Below are positions 55,843-64,000 of a stretch of DNA of 64,000 bases, in pieces; within the stretch, counting starts at the first letter, position 1, and the number at the start of each line of letters is the position of its first letter. The stretch covers positions 434,001 through 498,000 of the forward strand of contig NZ_FNAJ01000002.1 in the NCBI RefSeq assembly GCF_900101905.1, read 5' to 3'. The position numbers were made by a program, and so were the translations under genes. This DNA is from Myxococcus virescens (GTDB lineage Bacteria > Myxococcota > Myxococcia > Myxococcales > Myxococcaceae). The notes under the pieces are model-generated. The model saw only the letters and a list, made by a program, of their open reading frames with translations, had not been told where the DNA came from and ran no database searches.

Positions 55843-57198
55843 TCAGCGGTTGAAGGGGGCCTCCTGAATCCAGTTGAAGCCCCGGTTGAGCAAGAGGAAC
55901 TTGGACTCATCCACCCGCGTGAGGCGGACCTCGATGGCGGCCTCCTGGAGCGTGCCCTGGAGGACGAGTTGGTTCGCGTCCGAGCGTGTGTAGGCGAGCA
56001 CGAACTTCTTCGCGGTGTCGTCCTGGCCCTCGATGAGGGTGAGCGTCTTCTTCGGTGCGTCCTCCTCCAAACCGTAGGACTTCACGGTGTCGTCCATGCG
56101 CTTGATGTTCATCCGGCCGAAGCGGCTGACGTTCACCACCTTCCACCGCCGGGCGTCTCCGGACGTGGCATCCAGGCGCTGCCCGTCCTGGGTGAAGGAA
56201 TCGACCGTGTAGTAGCCGTAGAACGGGGGACGCGGCGCGGAGTCCCCGTACTTGCGGATGAACTCCAGCCGTGAGCTCCCAAACCCGTAGGCGATGCCGC
56301 CCACCACCAGGACCTTCATCACGAGCCCGGCGCCACTCAGCCAGCGCGAAGGTGGGAACGGCGGCTGGAGCGGGCGAGGCTGCGTGGCGCGGTTGAGCAC
56401 CAGCACGTCGAGCAGCCGCCGGGCATCGGGCAGCACCAGGAACAGCGACATCAGCAGCAGGTGGGACGAATAGAGTTTGACGGGGACGTCGTAGAAGAAG
56501 TTGAGCGCCACCACGTTGACCATGACGCCCGCGACGACGAGCGCGCCCAGCGTCGTCGTGCGCCGGAAGAGCAGCAGGCAGCCGCCCAGGAACTCCGCGC
56601 CGCCCGTGAAGACATTGTAGCCCGTCGAGTAGCCCATGAAGTTCCACAGCAGCCCCATGGGAGAGAAGTCCCCCAGCGGCTGGGCCAGCCGATCCGGGCT
56701 GGGGAAGGGGAACTGGGACTTGAAGAGCTTGGCCAACCCGTAGGACAGCATGCTCATCGCGAGCACGTACCGGACGTTCGCGTGCAGCACGTCGTGGGCC
56801 TTCACGTACTCGGTGCGGCGCCGGTCGACGACGGACCAGACGCCCGTCACCGCCACGGCGGCGACGAAGTTCATCAGCACCTGCACGTAGTTGAACGTGG
56901 TGTCGCCGCTGCCGTTGGGCATCACGGTGATGTCCGTGGACAGCCGCAGCACGTGCTTGCCGACCCAGGGCACCGCGGCCTTCCAGAGCCCGTCCTGGAA
57001 CGCGTGGATGAATTCGCCCAGGACAGGGATGAGGTCCAGGGGGAACGGGAAGAAATAGATGGCCAGGTAGGCGAAGGCGAAGCGGAAGGCCAACCGCCGC
57101 GCGAGACTCCAGGCTTCGGGCGCGGCAGGTGCCACGCTCGCTTCGGACGCGGCGGGCAGGGGACCGGGGACCGGGGACATTGGGGCCGTGGCGCTCAT
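55843..57198 (-). CDS. DoxX-like integral membrane protein with soluble C-terminal domain
   Basis: A 451-residue protein. About eight hydrophobic segments, including FRFAFAYLAIYFFPFPLDL, LLWNFMGYSTGYNVFTGGAEF and ALVVAGVMVNVVALNFF, resemble DoxX-like quinone-related membrane proteins. The last 140 residues (PPFYGYYTVDSFTQDGQRL, VVNVSRFGRMNIKRMDD) are probably periplasmic. Function unknown. It precedes no other gene on its transcript. Confidence 0.75.
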   Translation of the reverse strand: MSATAPMSPVPGPLPAASEASVAPAAPEAWSLARRLAFRFAFAYLAIYFFPFPLDLIPVLGEFIHAFQDGLWKAAVPWVGKHVLRLSTDITVMPNGSGDTTFNYVQVLMNFVAAVAVTGVWSVVDRRRTEYVKAHDVLHANVRYVLAMSMLSYGLAKLFKSQFPFPSPDRLAQPLGDFSPMGLLWNFMGYSTGYNVFTGGAEFLGGCLLLFRRTTTLGALVVAGVMVNVVALNFFYDVPVKLYSSHLLLMSLFLVLPDARRLLDVLVLNRATQPRPLQPPFPPSRWLSGAGLVMKVLVVGGIAYGFGSSRLEFIRKYGDSAPRPPFYGYYTVDSFTQDGQRLDATSGDARRWKVVNVSRFGRMNIKRMDDTVKSYGLEEDAPKKTLTLIEGQDDTAKKFVLAYTRSDANQLVLQGTLQEAAIEVRLTRVDESKFLLLNRGFNWIQEAPFNR

Positions 57199-57316
57199 GG
57201 TGGGCTGGCCCGACAGTCTATCCGGAGTGTCCCGGGTGCTTTCCAGTCGCCCCCGTCACCGCGGAGGCGCTCCCCTGACGGGCCTTGTCTCCGCGCCAGG
57301 GGGCGGTCATGCCTGC

Positions 57317-58054
57317 TCAGAGCTTCATGCGCTTGAACACGGTCTCCGGAATCGTCCGGATGATGAGCATGATGAGCGCCCAGATGCCGGGCACGTAGAC
57401 TTCGTTCTTCCGCGAGTCCGCGGCGCTCAAGAGTCCGCGCGCCACCTTCTCCGGCGAGGCGAACAGCTTGTTCTTCGGCAGGTGCGCCGTCATGGGCGTG
57501 TCGACGAAGCCCGGCTTCACCGTCACCACCGCGACGTTGGATTTCGCCAGACGGTTGCGCAGGCCCTGGAGGAAGACGTTGAGCGCGCCCTTCGACGCGC
57601 CGTACACGTAGTTGCTCTGCCGGCCGCGGTCACCCGCCACCGACGAAATCACCACCAGCGTGCCGGCCTTCTGCGCCTCGAAGCGGTTGGCCAGCACGGT
57701 GAGCAGCGACACCGCGCTCAGGAAGTTGGTGCGCAGCACCGCCTCCGTCGCCGCCCACGAGCGCTGCGCCTCCGCCTGGTCACCCAGCACGCCGTGCGCC
57801 AGCACCACGCCGTCCAGCCCGTCCAGCGCCGTGTACGCGGCCTCCACCAGCGCCTCGTGGGTGTCGAAGTCGTTCAGGTCCACCACCTGCGAGGCGACCT
57901 TGGCTGCGCCGCGCGTGGCGGCGTCCTTCGTCACCGCGTCGAGGTTCGCCGCGTTGCGGCCAGTGAGGTACAGCGAGGCCCCGCGCGCGGCCAGGAGCCG
58001 CACCGTCGCCTGGGCAATGGCGCTGGTGGCGCCGAGGACGAGCACTTTCTTCAT
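57317..58054 (-). CDS. Short-chain dehydrogenase, DprE2-like
   Basis: A 245-residue SDR. NAD-binding VLVLGATSAIAQATVRLL, catalytic Ser and Tyr in VVISSVAGDRGRQSNYVYGASK, and VKPGFVDTPMTAHLPKNKLFAS. A C-terminal hydrophobic helix (GIWALIMLIIRTIP) is typical of DprE2. With the DprE1-like oxidase encoded upstream it would epimerise C2 of a polyprenyl-phosphate ribose to arabinose. Third gene of the operon. Confidence 0.85.
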   Translation of the reverse strand: MKKVLVLGATSAIAQATVRLLAARGASLYLTGRNAANLDAVTKDAATRGAAKVASQVVDLNDFDTHEALVEAAYTALDGLDGVVLAHGVLGDQAEAQRSWAATEAVLRTNFLSAVSLLTVLANRFEAQKAGTLVVISSVAGDRGRQSNYVYGASKGALNVFLQGLRNRLAKSNVAVVTVKPGFVDTPMTAHLPKNKLFASPEKVARGLLSAADSRKNEVYVPGIWALIMLIIRTIPETVFKRMKL

Positions 58055-58078
58055 GGGGAGCGAATCTCGGAAAGGAGG

Positions 58079-59473
58079 TCAGCGGATGGCAAGCAGGGAC
58101 CGAGGCGGCGGGGAGGCCGTCTCGCCTCGCTCCGCGGCCAGGGAAAAGGGCAGGGACACCGGGTTGACCCGCCGCCAGAACGACGAGGAGAACGACGGGT
58201 CCACGTACTGCATGAAGCGCTCCCGCTGCGGAAAGTACGCCGCGAAGTTCTCCGGGCTCATCCGCGCGTCCTTCGCCGGGTACACCGCGCCGCCCGCCTG
58301 CCGCGTCAGCCGGTCCAGGTCCTCCACCAGCTTCCACGTCTTCTCGCCGCGGTTGGCGAAGTCCATGGCCAGCGTCACGCCCTCGCGCGGGAAGGACATC
58401 CACCCCGGCGAGGGAATGTCACCGAACGTCTTCAGCACGGAGAGGAAGCTGGGCAGTCCGCCGCGCGAGCTGCGCTCCAGGATTTCCTTCAGCGCGTCGC
58501 GCGCGGTGGCGTAGGGCACCACGCATTGGAACTGGAGGAAGCCGCGCCGGCCATAGATGCGGTTCCACGCGTAGATGGCGTCCAGCGGGTAGAAGAACGG
58601 GTCGTAGTGCGTCAGCCGCTGCTTCGGCTTGCCGTTCTGCCGGTGGTAGTAGAGCCAGTTGAAGGCGGACACCGACAGGCGGTTGAGGCAGAAGGCCGGC
58701 ATGTCCATGGGCACCGCCAGCCCCACGCCGTGCGACAGGTGGCTCCTGGCCAATGGCAGCCCGTCGAACTGCGGCGGCGCGAAGTTGCCCCGGTACAGGA
58801 GCCCCCGGCCCAGCTTCTTGCCCCGGGCCAGGCAGTCCACCCACGCCATGGTGAACTCGTAGTCCTTCTCCGACGCGCGGGCCACGTCGAGGAACCCATC
58901 CAGGTTCCCGAACGGCACCGTCTCCTGAAGCACGTACGGGTTGCTGATGGGCGTGAGCTGCACCTCGGCCCACGTGACGAGCCCGGTGAGGCCCAGGCCG
59001 CCAATCGTCGCGCCGTACCAGTCCGGATGCTCATCCGGCGCGCACACCCGGCGGCTGCCGTCCGAGCGCAGCAGCTCGAAGCGGCGCACGTAGCGGCCGA
59101 AGGTGCCACCCCGGTGGTGGTTCTTCCCGTGCACGTCGTTGGCGATGGCGCCGCCCACCGTCACGAACTTGGTGCCCGGTGTCACCGGCAGGAACCAGCC
59201 GCGCGGAGCGGCCAGGCGCAGAATCGTGTCCAGCGACACGCCCGCTTCGCAGCGGACCACGCCGGTGGCCGGGTCGAAGGCGATGAAGCGGTCGAGCCCC
59301 GAGGTGAGCAGCAGCGTGCCCCCCGCGTTGAGGCACGAGTCGCCGTAGCTGCGCCCCAGCCCGTGGGGCAGCAGGTTCCCGTCCTTCCGGGGCAGCGCAT
59401 CCGTGTGCCACACCAGGGCGTGCGTCTGTTGTTCGACTTGGGGGTACCGCCCCCAGGACTCCCGTGACTTCAT
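58079..59473 (-). CDS. FAD-linked oxidase, DprE1-like
   Basis: A 464-residue flavoprotein. LPHGLGRSYGDSCLNAGG binds FAD pyrophosphate, and VGGAIANDVHGKNHHRGGTFG matches the DprE1 FAD-binding signature; the ALO-type C-terminal domain contains FQCVVPYATARDALKEIL. It would oxidise polyprenyl-phosphoryl ribose at C2. It starts 13 bp after the UbiA-type gene and lies 24 bp before the SDR, so the three form an operon. Confidence 0.87.
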   Translation of the reverse strand: MKSRESWGRYPQVEQQTHALVWHTDALPRKDGNLLPHGLGRSYGDSCLNAGGTLLLTSGLDRFIAFDPATGVVRCEAGVSLDTILRLAAPRGWFLPVTPGTKFVTVGGAIANDVHGKNHHRGGTFGRYVRRFELLRSDGSRRVCAPDEHPDWYGATIGGLGLTGLVTWAEVQLTPISNPYVLQETVPFGNLDGFLDVARASEKDYEFTMAWVDCLARGKKLGRGLLYRGNFAPPQFDGLPLARSHLSHGVGLAVPMDMPAFCLNRLSVSAFNWLYYHRQNGKPKQRLTHYDPFFYPLDAIYAWNRIYGRRGFLQFQCVVPYATARDALKEILERSSRGGLPSFLSVLKTFGDIPSPGWMSFPREGVTLAMDFANRGEKTWKLVEDLDRLTRQAGGAVYPAKDARMSPENFAAYFPQRERFMQYVDPSFSSSFWRRVNPVSLPFSLAAERGETASPPPRSLLAIR

Positions 59474-59486
59474 CGCGCCAGACCTC

Positions 59487-60956
59487 TCACGTGGCGGCCC
59501 ATAGCACCAACGCGCACACGAGGCCTACTGCGTAGCTCACCCGGTCCCTCAGGGCGAAGACGAGCGGGTCCTCGTTCACCAGCCCGCGGTGGGCCAGCAG
59601 CCACACCCGGCCCACCCAGTACAGCATCACCGGGCAGATGAGCCACAGCCGCTCCGGGTGGGCGTACAGCGCCGTCACTTCATCGGAGGTGATGTAGAGC
59701 GCCAGCACCAGCACGGACACCTGCCCCGAGGCCGCGCCCAGGCTGGCGAGCTGCTCGTAGTCCTGGGCCAGGTAGCCACGGCCGTGTGCGGACGTCTCGT
59801 TGGACAGTCGCAGCCGGCGTACCTCGCTCAGTCGCTTCACCAGCGCGAGCGAGAGGAAGAGGAACATGCTGAACATCATCAGCCAACTGGACGTGGGCAC
59901 GTTGACCGCCAGCGCGCCGCCGAAGATGCGCACCGTGTACAGCCCGGCCAGCACCAGCACGTCCAACATCACCACCTGCTTCAGCCGCAGCGAATAGGCC
60001 AGCGTCAGCACGTAGTAGGCGCCCAGCAAGGCGGCGAAGGCGGGCGGCAGCAGCAGGCACACCGCGGCGCCGGCCAGCAGCAGCACGGGGGCCAGCATGA
60101 CGCCGGTGCTCACGGGGAGCGTGCACGCCGCGAAGGGGCGCTTCTTCTTCGTCGGGTGGCGCCGGTCGGAGTCCAGGTCCAGCAGGTCATTCAGCACGTA
60201 CACGCTGGAGGCGCACAGGCTGAAGGCCGCGAAGCCCAGCAGCGCCTGGAGCAGCTTGTCCGGCTCGGTGGCCTTGTGGGCGGCCAGCAGCGGCACGAAG
60301 ACGAGCGCGTTCTTCGCCCACTGGTGCACGCGCAGCGCCTTCACCCAGGTGCGGAGGCGGGTGGCTGGGCGCTCGAAGACGCGGTGGACGTCGCGGCCCA
60401 GTCCCTGTGCTTGTTTCAGCACCCCGGCTGGCGCGTGGACCACGATGATGCGGCGGCATTCACGCCACAAGGGCAGGTCCACCGCGTCGTTGCCCGCGTA
60501 GTCGAAGGTGCCCAGCAACTCCTTCAGCTTCGCCAGCTTGCGTGCGCCGGACAGGTTCACTGTCGCTTCGCTGGCGACGACGTCGGAGAAGAGGCCCAGG
60601 TGCGCCGCCACGGCTTCGGCGATGCGCCGGTCCGCCGCGGTGGCCAGCACCAGCCGGCGGCCTCGGGTTTTCTCCTCGTTCAGGTACGCCAGGAGCTCTT
60701 CGTGGTAGGGCAGGCTGGCCGCGTCCAGGGCCGCGCGCCGGGCCACCTCTGCCTTGAAGAAGGCCTTGCCCTTGAGCACCCAGAAGGGGGCCAGCAGCAG
60801 CAGCCAGGGGGCACGCTTGAAGAGGACCAACAGGTTCTCATGCAGCGTATCCGTGCGCACCAGCGTTCCGTCGAGGTCGACGGCGAGCGGTACGTCCGGA
60901 GTGTCCTCGGGAATGGGTGTTTGGGGAAGCATGGGCAACGATGTGACGGAGGCCAT
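59487..60956 (-). CDS. HAD phosphatase-UbiA prenyltransferase fusion (polyprenyl-phosphate phosphoribosyltransferase-like)
   Basis: About 489 residues from ATG 60956; ATG 60932 and GTG 61004 are alternatives. The N-terminal 200 residues are a HAD domain (LAVDLDGTLVRTD, LVLATAADRRIAEAVAAHLG). The rest is a UbiA membrane domain with VLNDLLDLDSDRRHPTKKKRP and GLYTVRIFGGALA. In related DPA pathways UbiA adds phosphoribose to polyprenyl-phosphate and a phosphatase removes the 5-phosphate. Here both steps appear fused. First gene of the operon. Confidence 0.85.
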   Translation of the reverse strand: MASVTSLPMLPQTPIPEDTPDVPLAVDLDGTLVRTDTLHENLLVLFKRAPWLLLLAPFWVLKGKAFFKAEVARRAALDAASLPYHEELLAYLNEEKTRGRRLVLATAADRRIAEAVAAHLGLFSDVVASEATVNLSGARKLAKLKELLGTFDYAGNDAVDLPLWRECRRIIVVHAPAGVLKQAQGLGRDVHRVFERPATRLRTWVKALRVHQWAKNALVFVPLLAAHKATEPDKLLQALLGFAAFSLCASSVYVLNDLLDLDSDRRHPTKKKRPFAACTLPVSTGVMLAPVLLLAGAAVCLLLPPAFAALLGAYYVLTLAYSLRLKQVVMLDVLVLAGLYTVRIFGGALAVNVPTSSWLMMFSMFLFLSLALVKRLSEVRRLRLSNETSAHGRGYLAQDYEQLASLGAASGQVSVLVLALYITSDEVTALYAHPERLWLICPVMLYWVGRVWLLAHRGLVNEDPLVFALRDRVSYAVGLVCALVLWAAT

Positions 60957-61043
60957 CGGAGGGCGGGCAGGGTAGCGCAGACGCCCTTCGCGTGGAAAAG
61001 CCACATCTGGGGAAGCCTGCTAGAACTGCGGTCGGGTAGACGC

Positions 61044-62087
61044 TCAGTCCAGTCGGGCCACCAGGAGCGTCTGCAAGGGCAGGTGCCGGATGGGGCGGCT
61101 GGTCTCGATGCGGAAGCCTGCGTCGTCCAGGAAGCCTTCCACCTCGGCGGGCGTATAGGCCGCCGCGCCGGAGGTGAGGAAGTAGTGCAAGCCAATCAAC
61201 GGCGCCGCACTGGTGGGCGTGTCGGCGTTCTCGCGCAGATACTCCAGCACCGCCAGCGTCCCCCGGGGCGCCAGGGAGGCGCGCACCCGTCGCAGCAGGG
61301 CCACGTTCTGTGCGGGGGACAGGTGGTGCATCACCTGGAAGAGCATCACCCCGTCGTACGGGCCGCCCAGCTCCGCGGTGAGGATGTCGCCTTCGCGGTG
61401 GGTGACGAGGTGGCTCAGCCCCGCCGAGGCGATGATTTCCCGGCCCACGCGGGCGCTGCCTTCCAAATCCAACACCGTGGCCTTCAGGCCCCGGTTGCGC
61501 AGGCACAGCTCGGCGGCGAACCAGCCGTGCGCGCCGCCCAGGTCCAACACCTGCTTCGCCCCACGGGGCAGGGGGATGGCCGCCACGACCTCCGGAGCCG
61601 CCAGCCGCGCCATCTGGTGCATGGCGTGGATGTAGTCGCGCCAGCGCGCGTCGTCGGGCGCGAAGCCGTGGATGTCCACCGCCTGGCCGGTGCGCACCAC
61701 GCCCTCCAGCCCGTTCCACCAGTCCCACTGCGCGTAGTTGAACTCCAGGAAGGCGCCCACGTAGCGGGGCGAGCGCGGGTCCAACCATCGCCTGGCGCGA
61801 GGGGCCAGCCGGTAGCGTCCACCGCGCTGACGCTCCACGGCCTCGCACGCGATGAGGGCCTCCAGCAGCGTGCGAGTGCCCTCCTGGGACAGCTTCAGCC
61901 GCGCCGCCAGCGTCTCCGCCGACATGGGCCCGTCCGTCAGGGCTTCATAGACGCCCAGCCGCACGCCGGCCATCAGCGTCCGCGACGCCATCATCCCGAA
62001 GAAGGCATGGGCCACGGGCTGTGGGGCCAGGTTGAACCAGTCCGCCACGCGCTCCAGCAGGTTGTCCGCTTTGAGCCCCAGCCTCAT
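61044..62087 (-). CDS. SAM-dependent O-methyltransferase-type protein
   Basis: A 347-residue protein from ATG 62087. An N-terminal winged helix dimer domain (MMASRTLMAGVRLGVYEAL, ETLAARLKLSQEGTRTLLEAL) precedes the Rossmann methyltransferase with KQVLDLGGAHGWFAAEL and LFQVMHHLSPAQNVALLR. The architecture matches plant-type and polyketide O-methyltransferases. Substrate unknown. It sits just upstream of the UbiA operon on the same strand and 10 bp downstream of the small MYXO-CTERM gene. Confidence 0.85.
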   Translation of the reverse strand: MRLGLKADNLLERVADWFNLAPQPVAHAFFGMMASRTLMAGVRLGVYEALTDGPMSAETLAARLKLSQEGTRTLLEALIACEAVERQRGGRYRLAPRARRWLDPRSPRYVGAFLEFNYAQWDWWNGLEGVVRTGQAVDIHGFAPDDARWRDYIHAMHQMARLAAPEVVAAIPLPRGAKQVLDLGGAHGWFAAELCLRNRGLKATVLDLEGSARVGREIIASAGLSHLVTHREGDILTAELGGPYDGVMLFQVMHHLSPAQNVALLRRVRASLAPRGTLAVLEYLRENADTPTSAAPLIGLHYFLTSGAAAYTPAEVEGFLDDAGFRIETSRPIRHLPLQTLLVARLD

Positions 62088-62097
62088 GCGTGTGCTC

Positions 62098-62448
62098 CTA
62101 ACGCCTGCGCCTGTAGCCGCCCACAGCGGCCAGGCCCACGACGAGGAGCGCGGCCTGGCCACCCAGCACGCAGCCTTGCTGGTCTGCCTTGCGCACGCCA
62201 GTGTAGCGGCAGCGCCCGTCATCGCAGGAGAAGCGGGGGGAGCAATCCCGGCTGCTACGGCAGGACGTATTCACCCTGCCTGTACCGTCTTCCCCCTCGG
62301 GGTTGTCCCGGTCCGCGCCGCCCTCTCCCACGGAGGCGTCGGGGAGGCCCGCGTCGAGCCCCCCGTCGGACTGGGCCATGGCCCCGAGGGGCAGCAGGAG
62401 GGGGAGGCAGGCCAGCAGGTGACGCAGGTAGGAGCGGAAGGGGGACAT
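62098..62448 (-). CDS. Small MYXO-CTERM-type surface protein (MXAN_6627.5 type)
   Basis: A 116-residue protein. Signal peptide residues 1-25 (LLPLGAMAQS). A short Asp/Gly-rich stretch, then a Cys cluster (TSCRSSRDCSPRFSCDDGRC, four Cys). It ends with QQGCVLGG, a hydrophobic helix and YRRRR, like a MYXO-CTERM tail. The family name is from memory of myxobacterial annotation. Its gene is probably co-transcribed with the methyltransferase gene 10 bp downstream. Confidence 0.75.
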   Translation of the reverse strand: MSPFRSYLRHLLACLPLLLPLGAMAQSDGGLDAGLPDASVGEGGADRDNPEGEDGTGRVNTSCRSSRDCSPRFSCDDGRCRYTGVRKADQQGCVLGGQAALLVVGLAAVGGYRRRR

Positions 62449-62562
62449 CGAGGGCGTCACCCTAACCGCATGGAGGGTCGGATGCATCTTCCGCGGTGGC
62501 TGGAGCACCCGGGGGCAGATTGTCTGACCCTTCCCTTCGCATCTGGTACGGTACGCCCCGCG

Positions 62563-63882
62563 ATGGCACCCCGAATCCTCGTCGTCGATGACAATCAGGA
62601 GCTGTTGTCCCTCCTCACGCAGCTCTTCGAGGAGGCGGGCTACGAGGTCATTGGTGCGAGCCGCGGCAAGCAGGCCGTGGAGCTGGCCAAGGCCCAGCCC
62701 CCGGCGGCGGCCGTGCTCGACATCCTGCTGCCCGACATGATGGGGTACCACCTCGCGGACGCGCTGCGTAAGGACAACCCCCAGCTCCCGCTCCTCTTCA
62801 TCACCGGCGTCTTCAAGGGTGGCAAGCACGCCGTCGAGTCGCGCACGAAGTACCAGGCCGCCGGCTACTTCGAGAAACCCTTCGAGGCCCAGAAGCTGCT
62901 CGAGGCGATGACGAAGGTGCTGCCTCCGGAGAAGCCCGCTGCGGCGGCCGCGTCGCTCCAGGACGCCTTCGAGGTGGAGCTGGACATCGACGTGGAGGAG
63001 GAAGGCCCGCAGGACGCCATGGAGCTGACCGGCCGCATCAAGGTGACGGGCGGCGGCAACATCACGGCGGAGATTCGCGGCGCCAACCTCACGGCCAGCC
63101 CCATGCAGAAGGTGCCGGCCACGCAGGTGCGCCCGCCCACGCCGGGCCGGCCGCCGGACCCGCCGCCCGCGGGCGCGCCGGGCAGCCGCCGTGGTGAAAT
63201 CCGCGACAACCTGCCTTCGCTCCTCACCGCCTTCTACCTCTCCCGCGAGACGGGCGAGCTGGGCGTGCAGAAGGGCAAGGTGAAGAAGGTCGTCTACTTC
63301 GAGAAGGGCACGCCGGTGTTCGCCCTCTCCAACCTGCTCGCGGACCGCTTCGGTCAGTTCCTCGTTCGCGTGGGGAAGATCAAGCCGGAGCAGCTCCAGG
63401 ACGCGTCGGCGGTGGCCGCGCAGTCCAACCGCCGCACCGGTGACGTGCTGGTGGAGCGCGGGCTGCTCAAGGACACCGAGCGCCTCTACTACGTGGGCCA
63501 GCAGGTGAAGGCCGTCATCTACTCGCTCTTCGCGTGGGATGAAGGCTCGTACGTGCTGAGCTTCCGGGAGAAGGCGAGCGCGGAGTCCATCAAGCTGGAC
63601 GTGCACCCAGCCAACCTCATCGTCCGGGGCATCAAGAAGCTCTACAAGCCGGAGCGCCTGCGGCGCCTGCTCCAGCCGGAGGACCGCCTCATCCCCGCCG
63701 TGGCTCCGGCCTACCAGCTCAACGAAGTGGAGCTGGAGCGGTGGGAGGCGGAGCTGCTGCCGAAAATCGACGGCAACCGCACCGTGGCGGAGCTGCTGGC
63801 CTTCGCCAACCGCCCCGAGCACGTCGTCTACGGCTTCCTGGTGGCGATGATGTCGCTGGGCATCCTGGACAAGCGCGGGTAG
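62563..63882 (+). CDS. Response regulator with C-terminal PATAN-type domain
   Basis: A 439-residue protein from ATG 62563. Receiver domain residues 1-125: acidic pocket VVDDNQE, phospho-acceptor Asp in AAVLDILLPDMMG, Lys in YFEKPF. A Pro-rich linker at about 185-215. Residues about 220-330 are a DUF4388/PATAN-like domain (LPSLLTAFYLSRETGELGVQ, VYFEKGTPVFALSNLL), followed by a second part with GDVLVERGLLK. These domains link chemotaxis-like signalling to other modules in myxobacteria. No cognate kinase is adjacent. Confidence 0.87.
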   Translation: MAPRILVVDDNQELLSLLTQLFEEAGYEVIGASRGKQAVELAKAQPPAAAVLDILLPDMMGYHLADALRKDNPQLPLLFITGVFKGGKHAVESRTKYQAAGYFEKPFEAQKLLEAMTKVLPPEKPAAAAASLQDAFEVELDIDVEEEGPQDAMELTGRIKVTGGGNITAEIRGANLTASPMQKVPATQVRPPTPGRPPDPPPAGAPGSRRGEIRDNLPSLLTAFYLSRETGELGVQKGKVKKVVYFEKGTPVFALSNLLADRFGQFLVRVGKIKPEQLQDASAVAAQSNRRTGDVLVERGLLKDTERLYYVGQQVKAVIYSLFAWDEGSYVLSFREKASAESIKLDVHPANLIVRGIKKLYKPERLRRLLQPEDRLIPAVAPAYQLNEVELERWEAELLPKIDGNRTVAELLAFANRPEHVVYGFLVAMMSLGILDKRG

Positions 63883-63933
63883 CCGCCGCGCCGTCCGTCC
63901 CCGCCGTCATGGGCGGGGACGCCGCGCCGGGGC

Positions 63934-64000
63934 TCAGCCGCCGACCAGCCGCGAGCCAATCCAGAACAGGCCCAGCGCGCCGGAGCCCACGGCCACCACG
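63934..64000 (-). CDS. C-terminal end of a membrane protein (partial)
   Basis: Only the last 21 codons and the stop lie in the window. They read VVAVGSGALGLFWIGSRLVGG, a hydrophobic helix at the very C-terminus. No family can be named. Confidence 0.5.
   Translation of the reverse strand, partial: VVAVGSGALGLFWIGSRLVGG

Noticed and set aside
57188-59467. A 759-residue plus-strand ORF across the SDR and DprE1-like genes
   Set aside because: Shadow of two well-supported minus-strand enzymes; it has no recognisable domain and is rich in His, Gln and Arg.
59589-62465. A 958-residue plus-strand ORF across the UbiA and methyltransferase genes
   Set aside because: Crosses several real minus-strand genes and is compositionally biased; no domain seen.

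Overview
The window looks like chromosomal DNA of a myxobacterium, most likely Myxococcus and close to M. xanthus. The DNA is very GC-rich with strong third-position GC. Several proteins end in a MYXO-CTERM-type tail (Cys, hydrophobic stretch, Arg cluster). There are many lipoproteins, a Ser/Thr kinase with the HRDLSPHN loop, and a grpE-dnaK pair matching the social-motility locus grpS-sglK. From memory (not checked), two families here carry the M. xanthus locus-tag names MXAN_6652 (37.1 kb) and MXAN_6640 (47.9 kb). The gene count between them here fits that numbering, so the window is probably syntenic with that part of the M. xanthus chromosome, written in reverse.

Layout. 0-1.1 kb: 5' part of a cNMP-binding, histidine-kinase-like protein whose phospho-acceptor His is missing. 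1.2-2.9 kb: polytopic membrane protein. 3.0-11.7 kb: a tight six-gene minus-strand operon encoding an ECF sigma factor, a zinc-finger anti-sigma factor, an exported caspase-like protein with a beta-barrel-like end, and three tandem paralogous lipoproteins. Each lipoprotein has four EF-hand-like loops followed by a receptor-L-like repeat domain. 11.7-13.8 kb: a lower-GC accessory patch of small orphan genes, decayed ORFs and an IS66 TnpA remnant. 13.8-15.8 kb: a secreted nuclease-like lipoprotein. 16.0-21.3 kb: basic AT-hook-like protein, GrpS, SglK, a small membrane protein and a GAF-kinase. 21.3-23.7 kb: two YsnF/DUF2382 stress proteins around a small membrane protein. 23.8-28.7 kb: a complete branched-chain amino acid ABC transporter with four start-stop overlaps.

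28.8-43.2 kb is mostly housekeeping and surface genes: Tam, a MopE-like lipoprotein, a YiiX-like amidase, ThpR, ProRS, a DUF4336 protein with an overlapping TetR gene, a MYXO-CTERM protein, an EEP hydrolase, a YdcF protein, an HtrA-like protease and MarR. MarR is divergent from modABC (43.3-45.8 kb). At 45.8-49.4 kb a decayed siderophore-utilization gene and an intact hmuY-metalloprotease pair diverge from a short AT-rich promoter containing a Fur-box-like palindrome. This reads as an iron/haem acquisition locus.

49.7-54.6 kb is a type III polyketide synthase cluster (PKS, ICMT-like methyltransferase, acyl carrier protein, fatty-acyl-AMP ligase, flavoprotein), probably making phenolic lipids. 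57.3-61.0 kb is a HAD-UbiA / DprE1 / DprE2-like operon, suggesting polyprenyl-phosphate-linked arabinose or ribose synthesis. The window ends with a methyltransferase, a small MYXO-CTERM-like protein, a response regulator with a PATAN-type domain and the tail of a membrane protein. No tRNA, rRNA or CRISPR array was found.
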